64,000 nt of DNA from CAVVSQ01 sp963848825 (lineage in GTDB: Bacteria; Planctomycetota; Planctomycetia; Gemmatales; Gemmataceae), in assembly GCA_963848825.1 (NCBI GenBank), contig CAWKFA010000017.1:620001-684000 (forward strand), written 5' to 3'. Both the position numbers and the translations under genes were made by a program. Positions 10,368 to 19,149 of this stretch are shown here, one piece after another. The notes below the pieces were generated by a model. The model saw only the letters and a list, made by a program, of their open reading frames with translations, ran no database searches and was not told the DNA's origin. How positions within the stretch are numbered: the stretch's first letter is position 1; each line of letters opens with the position of its first letter.

Positions 10368-13300
10368 ATGTTCCATTTAGACCTCGTTGATGCCGCCGAT
10401 CCAAAACGTGTTGGGCGCGAGCCTTTTAGTCCCCAGACGGCAGCCAAAGCCTCCCGGTTGCGTGGGGCCACTGCCGTGGACGGTGTTTGCCCGTACTGCG
10501 CGGTAGGTTGCGGCCAGCTTATCTACACCAAGGGGGGGCAAGTCATCGATATCGAAGGCGATCCGCAGCCCCATCAATGAGGGTACGCTCTGCCCCAAGG
10601 GCGCCAACGCCTACCAGCTTGCCGTCAACGCGCACCGCGTTGCCCACGTCATGTATCGCGCCCCCCACTCCGATCACTGGGAGCAGAAGCCGCTCGACTG
10701 GGCTCTCGACCAAATTGCGCTCCGCATCAAGACAGCACGCGATGCCGACTTCGTCAAAAATGATCAGCAAGGGAGGCGCTTGAACGCGCTCCATTCGGTA
10801 GGCTCCCTGGGGGGCGCCACGCTGGATATCGAAGAAAACTATTTGATGAAAAAGCTGCTCACCGGCGGGCTGGGCATCGTTTCGATCGAGAACCAGGCAC
10901 GGATATGACACAGTGCCTCGGTGCCCGGTCTGGGCGCCTCCTTCGGTCGTGGCGCGGCGACCACCTATCCCCAGGATTTGGTGAACAGCGATTGCGTGCT
11001 GTTCATGGGTTCGAACATGGCGGAAGCGCACCCCGTGGCGTTCCGCTGGCCGATGATGGCCAAGGCGAAAGGGGCCACACTGATCCACGTGGACCCGCGT
11101 TTCACGCGGACGTCGGCGTTATGCGATGTTTTCGTGGGCATTCGGGCGGGCAGCGACATCGCCTTTCTAGGTGGCCTCGTCAACTATGTGTTGAGCCACG
11201 AGCTTTGGTTCAAGGAATACGTCGAGGCCTACACCAACGCATCAACTCTGATTCAAGAGGGCTACCAGGACACCGAAGACCTCGGCGGCTTGTTTAGCGG
11301 CTACGACCCAAAAGGCGGTATGTATGACGCGAAGGAAGGGAACTGGGGTTATCAAGGGGCCCCCAGTGAAAACAAAGAGGGAGCAAGCGGTGCTGGCTCC
11401 CAAAAGGGGGGTGCCGGTGTGCATGGAGCGGCGGTAATGGGTGGTGCCACGACCCATGGCTCGCCACGTTCGGACATGACCGCTGCCCCGGAAGGCCAGC
11501 CGCCGCGCGATCCGACGCTCAAACACCCCCGCTGCGTCATGCAAATCCTGCGGCGGCATTTCGCCCGTTATACGCCGGACTTTGTCGCCAAGGTATGCGG
11601 CTGCCGGGAGGAGGATTTTCTTAAGGTGGCCAAGGATTTCTCTGCCAATTCCGGCCGCGAAAAGACCAGTGCCATCGTCTATGCCGTCGGCTGGACGCAA
11701 CACTCCACCGGGGTGCAGATAATCCGCACCGCGGGCATTTTGCAGCTTCTGCTGGGCAACATGGGCCGGCCCGGCGGCGGCATCATGGCCATGCGTGGCC
11801 ATTCCAGCATCCAGGGCTCGACCGATATCTCGACGCTTTACGATTTGCTGCCCGGGTATTTGCCCCAGCCATCCGCCGACAAGGGCCACGATACACTCGA
11901 CAACTACGTTAAACATGAAGGTTTGCCGACCGGTTATTGGGCCAACTTTCGCAAATTCATCGTTAGCTTGCTCAAAGCCTGGTATGGCGACGCCGCCACC
12001 GCCGCCAACGAGTATGCCTATTCGTGGGTGCCACGCATCGACGGCGATTACTCCCAGCTACCCACGTTCAACCGCATGTCGCGCGGCGAGATGAAGGGGT
12101 ATTTCCTTTTTGGTCAAAACCCCGGCGGCGGCGGGCCGAACGCGGGCCTCCATCGCGCCGGCCTGCGCAATCTCGACTGGCTTGTTGTCCTCGATTGGTT
12201 CGAAACGGAAAGCGCTGTCTTCTGGAAAAGCGACCCGGACGGCCCATCCGCCGCGGACGTCAAGACGGAAGTATTCTTTATTCCCGCCGCGGCGAGTAGC
12301 GAGAAAAATGGCACGCTCACCAACACCCAGCGCCTCCTGCAGTGGCACACCAAAGCTGTCGACCCGCAGGGGGATTGCCGTTCGGACGCCTGGTTTGTCT
12401 ATCAACTCGGCAAACGGCTCAAAAAGCTCTATGCCGGTTCGACCGATCCGCGCGACCAACCGTTATTGAACCTTACCTGGGATTACGATTTCGACGAGCC
12501 CGAACAGCTTCCGGATGGGTCACGCAGCCGCATTGTGGGTGAGCCGGACCTCGAAAAGATTCTTCAGGAAATCAATGGCTGCCACCTCGACGACGTGGAT
12601 CCCAAGAGCGGCCGGCCCCGCCTGGTGCGTGGCTTCTCGGAGTTGAAAGAGGATGGCACCACTGCCGCCGGTTGTTGGATTTATAGTGGCGTCTTCCCCG
12701 AACCAGGACGCAACCGGGCCCGCGAGCGCAAGCGTAGCGACAATCCCGTGCAGCCGGACTGGGGTTTCGCCTGGCCGCACAACCGCCGCATCATGTATAA
12801 CCGCACCTCGGCGGACCCCGCCGGCCGACCCTGGTCGGAACGAAAGAAACTAATTTGGTGGGATGCCGATGCGCGTCGCTGGATTGGTAACGACGAGCCG
12901 GACTTCGATCCCAAGAAACCGCCCGACTATCAGCCCCCTGCGGGCGCCACGGGGATGAACGCTCTCTCCGGCACGCAACCCTTCATCATGAAGCCGGATG
13001 GGCTTGGCTGGCTCTATGCGCCTGGCGCCGTGAAAGACGGGCCGCTACCGACGCACTATGAGCCCGTTGAATCGCCGTCCACCAACTTGCTCTATCCCGA
13101 GCAGGCGACCAATCCAACCATCCGCAGGTTCCCCGGGCCGCTCAATGCCCTGGCCCAGTCGCCCAGCGCGGAGTTTCCGGTAGTCGCCTGCACGTTCCGC
13201 CTCACCGAACATTATTTGAGCGGACCGATGAGTCGGTTTAACAGTTGGCTCAACGAACTGCAGCCCGCGATGTTCGTGGAGCTCAGCCCGGAACTGGCGG

Positions 13301-13692
13301 AGGCGCGCGGCATTGTCCATGGCAGATGGCTCACCGTACGTTCGGCGCGGGGCAGCCTCTCGGCACGCGCCATGGTCACGCAGCGCCTGCGCCCTCTGTT
13401 CGTCGATGGTCGTACCATCCACCAGGTCGGCTTGCCCTTTCATTGGGGGTTCGCCGGCGAAACGGTCGGCGGCAACGCCAATGATCTGACCGCGCTCCTT
13501 GCCGATCCCAACGTCAGCATGCACGAAGGCAAAGTTTTCGCCTGCCAGGTCGAGGCTGGCCGGCATGACGAGCGACTCCTTGAACCGACCAAGAGGCCCG
13601 CCAGTTGGCCGTCAAACAAACCCGTTCCTGACACACCGCTGGCGGCCCAGCCTGAAGGAAATTTCGCCCATGACAACAAATACCACAAGTAG
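10368..13692 (+). CDS. fdhA: Formate dehydrogenase catalytic subunit, FdnG type, selenocysteine at TGA 10906
   Basis: This is the molybdenum/tungsten-bis-MGD subunit that oxidises formate to CO2. The N-terminal 4Fe-4S motif is CPYCAVGC, with a fourth Cys in TLCPKG. An in-frame TGA at 10906-10908 falls exactly where FdnG/FdhF carry selenocysteine, in the context NQARI-U-HSASVPGL, and the frame continues open to 13692. Downstream blocks align with E. coli FdnG (MGSNMAEAHPVAFRWPM, VDPRFTRTSAL, GWTQHSTGVQIIRT, GNMGRPGGGIMAMRGHS, NRRIMYNRTSADPAG, RLTEHYLSGPMSR). A glycine-rich insertion lies at about 11340-11510. One frameshift near 10573-10580 splits the first 70 residues from the rest. Total length is about 1107 residues. 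No twin-arginine leader is visible, unlike FdnG. Confidence 0.92.
10906..10938 (+). promoter_or_regulatory. Bacterial SECIS element: UGA plus hairpin
   Basis: The Sec codon TGA (10906-10908) is followed by a hairpin with stem GGTGCCC (10920-10926), loop GGTCT (10927-10931) and stem GGGCGCC (10932-10938): seven pairs including one G-U. From memory of E. coli fdhF, the GGUCU loop and the 18-base distance from UGA to loop are the same; that apical loop is the part bound by SelB. The hairpin sits in coding sequence for conserved residues (VPGLGAS), yet also keeps the RNA signal. No selA, selB, selD or tRNA-Sec gene was seen in this window. Confidence 0.88.
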
Positions 13693-14615
13693 GGAGCTGG
13701 AACTCTCTACTGTGCCCCAGGGACAGGATGGACCGCCGCGCGGTCCCCTTGCGAACCTCATCTCCCAGGTTGTTACTCCCTTCCAGCGCGGCGAGCCCCC
13801 GGCGCCGCAGACTGCCATGGGCTTTTACACCGACACCTCGGTGTGTATTGGCTGCAAAGCTTGCGAGGTGGCCTGCAAGCAGTGGAATCAACTGCCAGCC
13901 GATGGCCTGACCTGGAGCGGCAATAGCTACGACAACACCCAGGCACTGTCCGCCTCGACATGGCGCCATGTGAAATTCATTGAACAGTTCCCCACGAAGG
14001 ATGAAAGCCGCCGGACCGCGCTGGACATAGTTCCTGGCGGTTCTCCTGGCGGCCGCTGGCTGATGATGAGCGATGTTTGCAAACATTGCGTCACGGCGCC
14101 CTGCCAGCAAGCCTGTCCGACCGGGGCGATCATCTACAATGAATTCGCGAATGTTTACATCCAGCCCGACATCTGCAACGGCTGCGCCTACTGCGTGGCA
14201 GCCTGCCCCTTCGGCGTCATCACGCGCAGCGACCTCGATGGTCATGCCCACAAGTGTACGTTGTGTTACGACCGCCAGCGCGACGGTCTGGTGCCGGCGT
14301 GTGCCAAGGCCTGCCCGACTGCGTCGATCCAGTTTGGCCCGGTCGAGGAACTGCGCGACCACGCACGCCGCCGGGTTGACGAGTTGCACAAGCGCGGCGT
14401 TACCGGCGCCTATCTGTATGGCGACAAGGCCACGCCGACCTACTCCGCGCTTAATTCCTTCTACCTTCTCGTGGATCGTCCCGCCACCTACGGCTTGCCC
14501 GACAAACCCTTTAATCCATGGCTATGCATGAAGGGCGATTACGTTCGCTCCGTGCTGGGCGGCGTCGTGGCGCGTCGCTGCGCTTGCCGTGGGCCTCTTC
14601 CTCGGAGGAGGCTGA
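13670..14615 (+). CDS. fdhB: Formate dehydrogenase iron-sulfur subunit, FdnH/HybA type
   Basis: This electron-transfer subunit carries four 4Fe-4S clusters. The cysteine sets are CIGCKACEVAC, CKHCVTAPCQQAC, CNGCAYCVAAC and CTLC plus CAKAC, spaced as in FdnH. It starts at the ATG at 13670 behind GAAGGAAAT and overlaps the end of the catalytic subunit by 23 bases, so the two are translationally coupled. Near 14573 one extra base shifts the frame; corrected, the protein ends in a hydrophobic helix (VAALAVGLFLGGG) and stops at 14613-14615, one base before the start of the membrane subunit. Such a C-terminal helix anchors FdnH-type subunits in the membrane. Corrected length is about 315 residues. 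Confidence 0.9.
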
Positions 14616-14616
14616 C

Positions 14617-15485
14617 ATGGCAAGCGATTCTCCAACCCCGGTTGTCGGCTACTCCCACAAAGAGCCAATCAAGGCGCCTCCCTGGCATGCATTGGTCGCC
14701 TGGGACATGCTTTTCAACAGCCTGTCCACCGGCCTATTCCTGGTCGCCGCACTCTGCGAGTTGCTGCGGGCGGAAACCTTTGCGCCGTGGCGCGAATTGC
14801 CTATCCGGTGGCGCTGGTGTTCCTGTTCGTCGATCTCGGCTTGCTGGTTTTGGATCTTGGCGATGTCTGGCGCTTCCACCATATGCTACGGGTGTTCAAG
14901 CCCGGCTCTCCCATGTCGCTCGGCGTGTGGAGCTTGACGGCTTTCTCGCTACCGCTGACCCTGGCGGCGTTATTCAGCATTTTGCCCGTGGATGCTGGCC
15001 TCGAGTGGGCTCGCCGCGTCTCGATCATTATCGGAGTGGTACCAGCGTTCATGTCAGCCGCTTATAAGGGCGTCCTGCTGAGCACGAGCGCGCAGCCAGG
15101 CTGGAAGGACGCACGCTGGCTGGGCGCCTATTTAACGAGCGGGGCCATTGTGCTGGGATGCGCGGAGATGATTGGCGTGGCTTACCTGGCGGACCAAGCG
15201 CCGGCCGCGGAGGTCCTACGGCCAGCGCTGGCGATCTTGCTAATTGTTCATGCGCTACCGCTCGCTTTATTGACGCTCGAGTTAGGGCCGGCCACGTCGC
15301 GAGTTTTCACATCCGGGCAACGGTGCTGGAACCTATCGCTCGTCGTCGCCACTGGCTTGCTCTTGCCCTTGATACTCCTCTTCGTCGGCGGCGGGTATAT
15401 CACCTTGCTCCCGGCCGCGCTTCTCGTGATCGTGGGCGGCCTCGCCAGTCGCCTGGTTCTCGTCCACCTGCCGAAAGTGGGGTAG
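14617..15485 (+). CDS. NrfD/PsrC-like membrane subunit of formate dehydrogenase
   Basis: A polytopic membrane protein of about 289 residues with roughly eight hydrophobic segments, for example HALVAWDMLFNSLSTGLFLV, YPVALVFLFVDLGLLVLDLGD and the C-terminal LLLPLILLFVGGGYITLLP. The D-L-G-D and WRFHHMLRVFKPGSPMS region resembles NrfD-family quinone-interacting subunits, not the haem b protein FdnI found with E. coli FdnGH. A frameshift near 14785-14790 joins two frames. It follows fdhB by one base and is the last gene of the operon. It probably passes electrons from the iron-sulfur subunit to membrane quinone. Confidence 0.78.
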
Positions 15486-15506
15486 GGTGCCCACTACTTA
15501 GTGCAA

Positions 15507-16559
15507 CTACTTACTCGCCACCGGTGTCAACATGCGATTCCAGTGACGGCCCTCGCGGGCTTTCCAGTGCCCTTGATGGTAGGCGTAGCCCACCAGCAAG
15601 GGAACGGCCAGTGTGGCTTCGGCATAGACCATTTGCTCGAAGGCCAGATCCACCTTGCCCCAACTTGAAGCTTCTTTGAGGGTGCTGCCGGAAAGGGCGC
15701 CGTCACGCACGTCGGCGACGGTGACCTGAACCGCGTATTTGTGCATGGGCACTTCCTCGCCGAGCACATCGGCGGCCACCACGACATCCTGGGCGAAGTT
15801 CTTGGGCACGCCGCCGCCCACCATGAAAAGGCCCGTTGTCGGATTGGCGATTTTGAGCTGGGTAAGCTCGTAAAAGTCCTTGACGCTATCGATGGTCACC
15901 TTGGGCTGATCGCCGCGCTCGTGCTGATGGGCCACCAGGCCGAAACCTGCCGAGCAATCGCTAAAGGCGGGGCAGAAAATCGGCACATCATTCTTGTACG
16001 CCTCGAAGACAATGCTGTCGGGCGCCTTGCAGCCATGCTGCTCCAAATGTTTTCCCATCGCTTGAATGAACTCGCGCGAGCTATGAGGCCGGGGCTCGAG
16101 TTCATCCGCGATTCGGCGCGTGGTTTCGTCGCAAATGCGCAGCTCGTCCTCGTCGATGAGCGTGTCGTAAATGCGGTCAATATGCAGGTCACGCAACTCG
16201 GCATCAAACATCCCTGAGCGCAGACGTTCCTCGCCCACGTAATGACGGAAGCCGAGTGCCTCGAAGAAATCCTGGTCGACAATATTGGCTCCCGTGCTGA
16301 CGATGGCGTCCACCATACGATAGCGAATGGCGTCGGCGAACACCTTCTTGAGCCCGGCGCTGATGAGCGAGCCGGCCAGGCAAAGAATGACGGCGCAGTC
16401 GGTGTCCTTTACCATGCGGTCGGTGATCTCCGCCGCCCGGGCCAGGTCGCGGGCCGAAAAGGCCATGCGACTCATCGACTCGATAAGTGGACTCACGTCA
16501 TGGCGAGTGATGTCAAAATGCTCAATCGGCGTGCTGAGCAGCTCTTCTTTCGTCAACAT
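15507..16559 (-). CDS. Deoxyhypusine synthase-like protein
   Basis: Intact 350-residue protein of the deoxyhypusine synthase family, whose members move an aminobutyl group from spermidine, in bacteria usually onto a polyamine or guanidine compound rather than onto eIF5A. Visible family features are an NAD-binding region (CLAGSLISAGLKKVFAD, VDAIVSTGANIVDQDFFEALG), PIFCPAFSDCSAGFGL, the glycine-rich VGGGVPKNFAQDVVVAA, and SSWGKVD, where the Lys matches the catalytic lysine of the family. It is convergent with the fdh operon, with 21 bases between. Bacterial members have been named homospermidine synthase-like or bis(guanidino)-aza-nonane synthase; the product here cannot be chosen from sequence alone. 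Confidence 0.85.
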   Translation of the reverse strand: MLTKEELLSTPIEHFDITRHDVSPLIESMSRMAFSARDLARAAEITDRMVKDTDCAVILCLAGSLISAGLKKVFADAIRYRMVDAIVSTGANIVDQDFFEALGFRHYVGEERLRSGMFDAELRDLHIDRIYDTLIDEDELRICDETTRRIADELEPRPHSSREFIQAMGKHLEQHGCKAPDSIVFEAYKNDVPIFCPAFSDCSAGFGLVAHQHERGDQPKVTIDSVKDFYELTQLKIANPTTGLFMVGGGVPKNFAQDVVVAADVLGEEVPMHKYAVQVTVADVRDGALSGSTLKEASSWGKVDLAFEQMVYAEATLAVPLLVGYAYHQGHWKAREGRHWNRMLTPVASK

Positions 16560-16685
16560 CGGTCGTTCCTCGTTTAATCAATCCGGATAGAAGCTCTAGG
16601 GCAATCCTGGCAACGAAATCGTAGCGTTCCCAACAAGCTTTGGCAACGAAGTGACAGATTTTAACAGGCCTCCACCCGAAGTAAA

Positions 16686-16701
16686 GTGGGCTTAAGCCCA
16701 C
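16686..16701. repeat. Perfect 16-bp palindrome, REP-like
   Basis: GTGGGCTTAAGCCCAC reads identically on both strands and sits in the intergenic gap between the deoxyhypusine synthase-like gene and the next minus-strand gene. The motif resembles the hairpins at 9246-9268 and 19009-19056. Confidence 0.45.
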
Positions 16702-16776
16702 TCTACCTAGCCGTGACGCTCTTTTTCGCTCAGCCGAAGTTTTTCCATCATATCCCACGAAGTGATATTTTTCCCA

Positions 16777-17709
16777 TCAAGGGCCTTCGTGAAGCTGCCA
16801 CAAACCAAAAACCTCGGCGACGGCGGCCAACAAGCGCTGAGCTTGCCCGTCCGCGGCGAAGTTTGGACCCAGCGGCAGGCACAGGAGCGCTTCTTCTCGA
16901 CGCGCCAGCACGTGTTCGACAACGAGAGCACGCATCATCCAGATGGCCATTTGTTCGCTGCCGCAGGGAATACCCAGCCAGCCGGCCAGTTCGGTGCGCA
17001 TTGTCGGCAGCCCCACACGCTCAAGACCCCGGGTGACTTCCTCATAGACCTCAATCTGTTTGGGGAGGAGCGCGTGAATCTCATGCGTCGCCGGCGCCTC
17101 TACCAGGGTGGCACAATCCATGGCACTGCCCAAGGACGCGGTGATGGCGACCTTTTGCGTGAAGATCATATGCTCGGTCCAGTAGTGGCACGTTTTGGCC
17201 ACTGCCGTGATCACGTTCTTGATTTCTTTTTCGAGCCTGAAATGCGGTCCCGCCGGCAAGAAAAGCACGGCTTCGTCGCGGCGCGCCATCACGTTTTCAA
17301 CTACGATGGCACGTTGCAGCCACGCGGCCATGGCCGGGCTGGTGCAACGAACTCCAATCCAGCCCGGAGCGACGCGCGGCACCACGTGTAGCCCGGTCAC
17401 CAGCCAGAGGCCCCGGCCAATCTCCGCGACCACTTCTTGATAGTTCGCCTCCTCGGCAAGAGCTTCCGCCGGGGAACATGGCTCCAAATAGGTACCGCGA
17501 TGCGGCGGCCCACCCGCCAGGGCCAGATCGCAAAAGTCCGACCACATTTCATCCCAGGCGACACGCCCGTCGGCGGCAAATTTCAAGCTGGCCGAACCCA
17601 TCGAGACGGGCGAGACGTCCTCGTAGCATTCACGATACTGCGGCGGCAGGATGGCCTTCACCTTCGCGGCCAGCGTCTGCAAGCTATCTTGAGATGCCGC
17701 TGGAGGCAC
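16777..17709 (-). CDS. Conserved unknown with internally duplicated domain
   Basis: Intact 310-residue protein that I do not recognise. It starts with GTG at 17709 behind AAGGAGAG. The second half contains two copies of a domain of about 65 residues. One begins WIGVRCTSPAMAAWLQRAIVV and contains ARRDEAVLFLPAGPHF; the other begins WLGIPCGSEQMAIWMMRALVV and contains ARREEALLCLPLGPNF. Each copy ends in an alanine-rich helix with an aromatic residue. No signal peptide or membrane helix is visible, so it is probably cytoplasmic. The Cys in each repeat (RCTS, PCGS) is conserved between the copies and might be functional. It lies between the deoxyhypusine-synthase-like gene and a divergent conserved unknown. 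Confidence 0.7.
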   Translation of the reverse strand: MPPAASQDSLQTLAAKVKAILPPQYRECYEDVSPVSMGSASLKFAADGRVAWDEMWSDFCDLALAGGPPHRGTYLEPCSPAEALAEEANYQEVVAEIGRGLWLVTGLHVVPRVAPGWIGVRCTSPAMAAWLQRAIVVENVMARRDEAVLFLPAGPHFRLEKEIKNVITAVAKTCHYWTEHMIFTQKVAITASLGSAMDCATLVEAPATHEIHALLPKQIEVYEEVTRGLERVGLPTMRTELAGWLGIPCGSEQMAIWMMRALVVEHVLARREEALLCLPLGPNFAADGQAQRLLAAVAEVFGLWQLHEGP

Positions 17710-17880
17710 GGGAAACTCTCCTTGAGATTAGCATGATGTCGAGCAGGCAGCACACTTCCCCTGGATTTTTAGTGAAATTGGTAGTGCGAACACAGGTTGA
17801 CGGGTTTAGAGGTCCTAAAACAATGGGGTCACTGTCTGCCTTATAGAACGCAGGCAAAAGAACTCCGCGGAGATGTAGCC

Positions 17881-18984
17881 GTGAACGTGGTGCCCCTGGA
17901 TTTGCGGAAGTTGCGCCTGTATCCGCTGGCGGAGCGAGACAGTTTGACTCGCGTCGAAGATCTCCTGATTTCGCCCGAGAGCGTTCCCGGCGAGGTTCCT
18001 AATCCTATCCTGGCGCGGCTCCACGACTGCGTTCAGGCCATCCGGGAGGCACATCGACAGCAACGTGGCGTGATGCTCATCTACGGCGCCCACCTCGTCC
18101 GCAACGGCGCGGCGCGAATTCTCGGCAAGCTGATGGAACTGGGTTGGTTGACGCATCTGGCAACCAACGGCGCGGGGACGATTCACGATTGGGAATATGC
18201 CTGGCTTGGCGCCTCGACCGAGAACGTGCGTGCCAACGTCGGCGCCGGCACCTTTGGAACCTGGGACGAGACGTCGAAATACATCCACCTGGCATTGATG
18301 GCGGGAGCGCTTGACGGCCTGGGCTGGGGCAGGGCCCTGGGGAAATTCATCGCGGAGGATGGCACCACGCTTCCCGGTGGCGATGAATTGGCCGCGGCCA
18401 TTGCCGCAAGCCCCGCGCATGGCCTGGCCGGCGCCCGCGTGGAGCTTTTGCGTGCGCTCGTGGAACAGGGCTGGGCGCCGGGCAGATTCGCCGTTGAACA
18501 CCGCTGGAAAGAGGCCTCGATTGTTGGCCAGGCGTACCAACATGCGGTGCCGTTGACCGTTCATCCTGGCGTCGGCTACGACATTATCGCCAATCATCCG
18601 ATCTTCAACGGCGCGGTGCTGGGCCGCGCCGCCGAGTGGGATTTCAAATTATTCGCCGGCTCTGTCGACACCCTGGATGGCGGGGTCGTGCTGTCGATCG
18701 GTTCCGCGATCATGGGACCGCAGGTCTTCGAAAAATGCTTGAGCTGCGTCAATAACATCCGCCGCCAGCACGGTCGCGACATCGTGCGCGGTCATTCAAT
18801 CTACGTCGTGGACCTTCAGGACGGCGGGAACTGGGATTGGTCCCAGGGCGAACCCCCCAAGACCAACCCCGCTTATTACCTGCGCTTTTGCAAAAGCTTC
18901 GCGCGCATGGGCGGCACCATGCATTATCTCCAGTGTGACAACGCCGCCTTTGTTCATCACCTCTATCACGCGTTATCCCGGTAA
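17881..18984 (+). CDS. Conserved protein of unknown function
   Basis: An intact protein of 367 residues from the GTG at 17881 (GGAG eight bases upstream); a longer TTG start at 17797 is less likely. It is rich in short conserved-looking motifs: GVMLIYGAHLVRNGAARIL, HLATNGAGTIHDWE, GAGTFGTWDET, FIAEDGTTLPGGDE, VHPGVGYDIIANHP, LSIGSAIMGPQVFEK, and a C-terminal YVVDLQDGGNWDW and YLRFCKSFARMGG. The glycine-rich first block looks like a nucleotide- or cofactor-binding fold. Despite the adjacent deoxyhypusine-synthase-like gene it does not carry that family's motifs. The strong motif density suggests an enzyme; I assign no reaction. Confidence 0.75.
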   Translation: MNVVPLDLRKLRLYPLAERDSLTRVEDLLISPESVPGEVPNPILARLHDCVQAIREAHRQQRGVMLIYGAHLVRNGAARILGKLMELGWLTHLATNGAGTIHDWEYAWLGASTENVRANVGAGTFGTWDETSKYIHLALMAGALDGLGWGRALGKFIAEDGTTLPGGDELAAAIAASPAHGLAGARVELLRALVEQGWAPGRFAVEHRWKEASIVGQAYQHAVPLTVHPGVGYDIIANHPIFNGAVLGRAAEWDFKLFAGSVDTLDGGVVLSIGSAIMGPQVFEKCLSCVNNIRRQHGRDIVRGHSIYVVDLQDGGNWDWSQGEPPKTNPAYYLRFCKSFARMGGTMHYLQCDNAAFVHHLYHALSR

Positions 18985-19008
18985 ATCCCGCCCCGACCCA
19001 CCCCAAGT

Positions 19009-19056
19009 AACGCGGCTTTAGTCCGCGGGCCCGCGCTTGAGCGGGCTCCAGGCCCG
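19009..19056. repeat. REP-like double hairpin
   Basis: Two adjacent hairpins lie downstream of the conserved unknown: CGCGG/CCGCG around a TTTAG-containing loop, then GCCCGC/GCGGGC around GCTTGA. They may act as a transcription terminator, but there is no T-run. Confidence 0.4.
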
Positions 19057-19149
19057 TCATGGTTTTTGCTGAAATAGATGTATCAAATGCCCGGAACAGG
19101 ATAATACAGGTATAGACGACACGCGACAGTTCAGGAATGGAGGCAAAGG

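Noticed and set aside
10906..10908. Premature stop splitting the formate dehydrogenase gene
   Set aside because: The frame is unchanged on both sides, the position equals the catalytic Sec site, and a SECIS hairpin with GGUCU loop follows at the correct distance.
13514..14389. Long minus-strand open frame across fdhB
   Set aside because: It lies antisense to a well-supported four-cluster ferredoxin-type subunit and has no recognisable motif; it is a GC-rich shadow.
17881..18984. Second deoxyhypusine synthase
   Set aside because: The glycine-rich blocks do not match the family's NAD-binding or catalytic lysine (WGK) motifs; only the neighbourhood suggested it.
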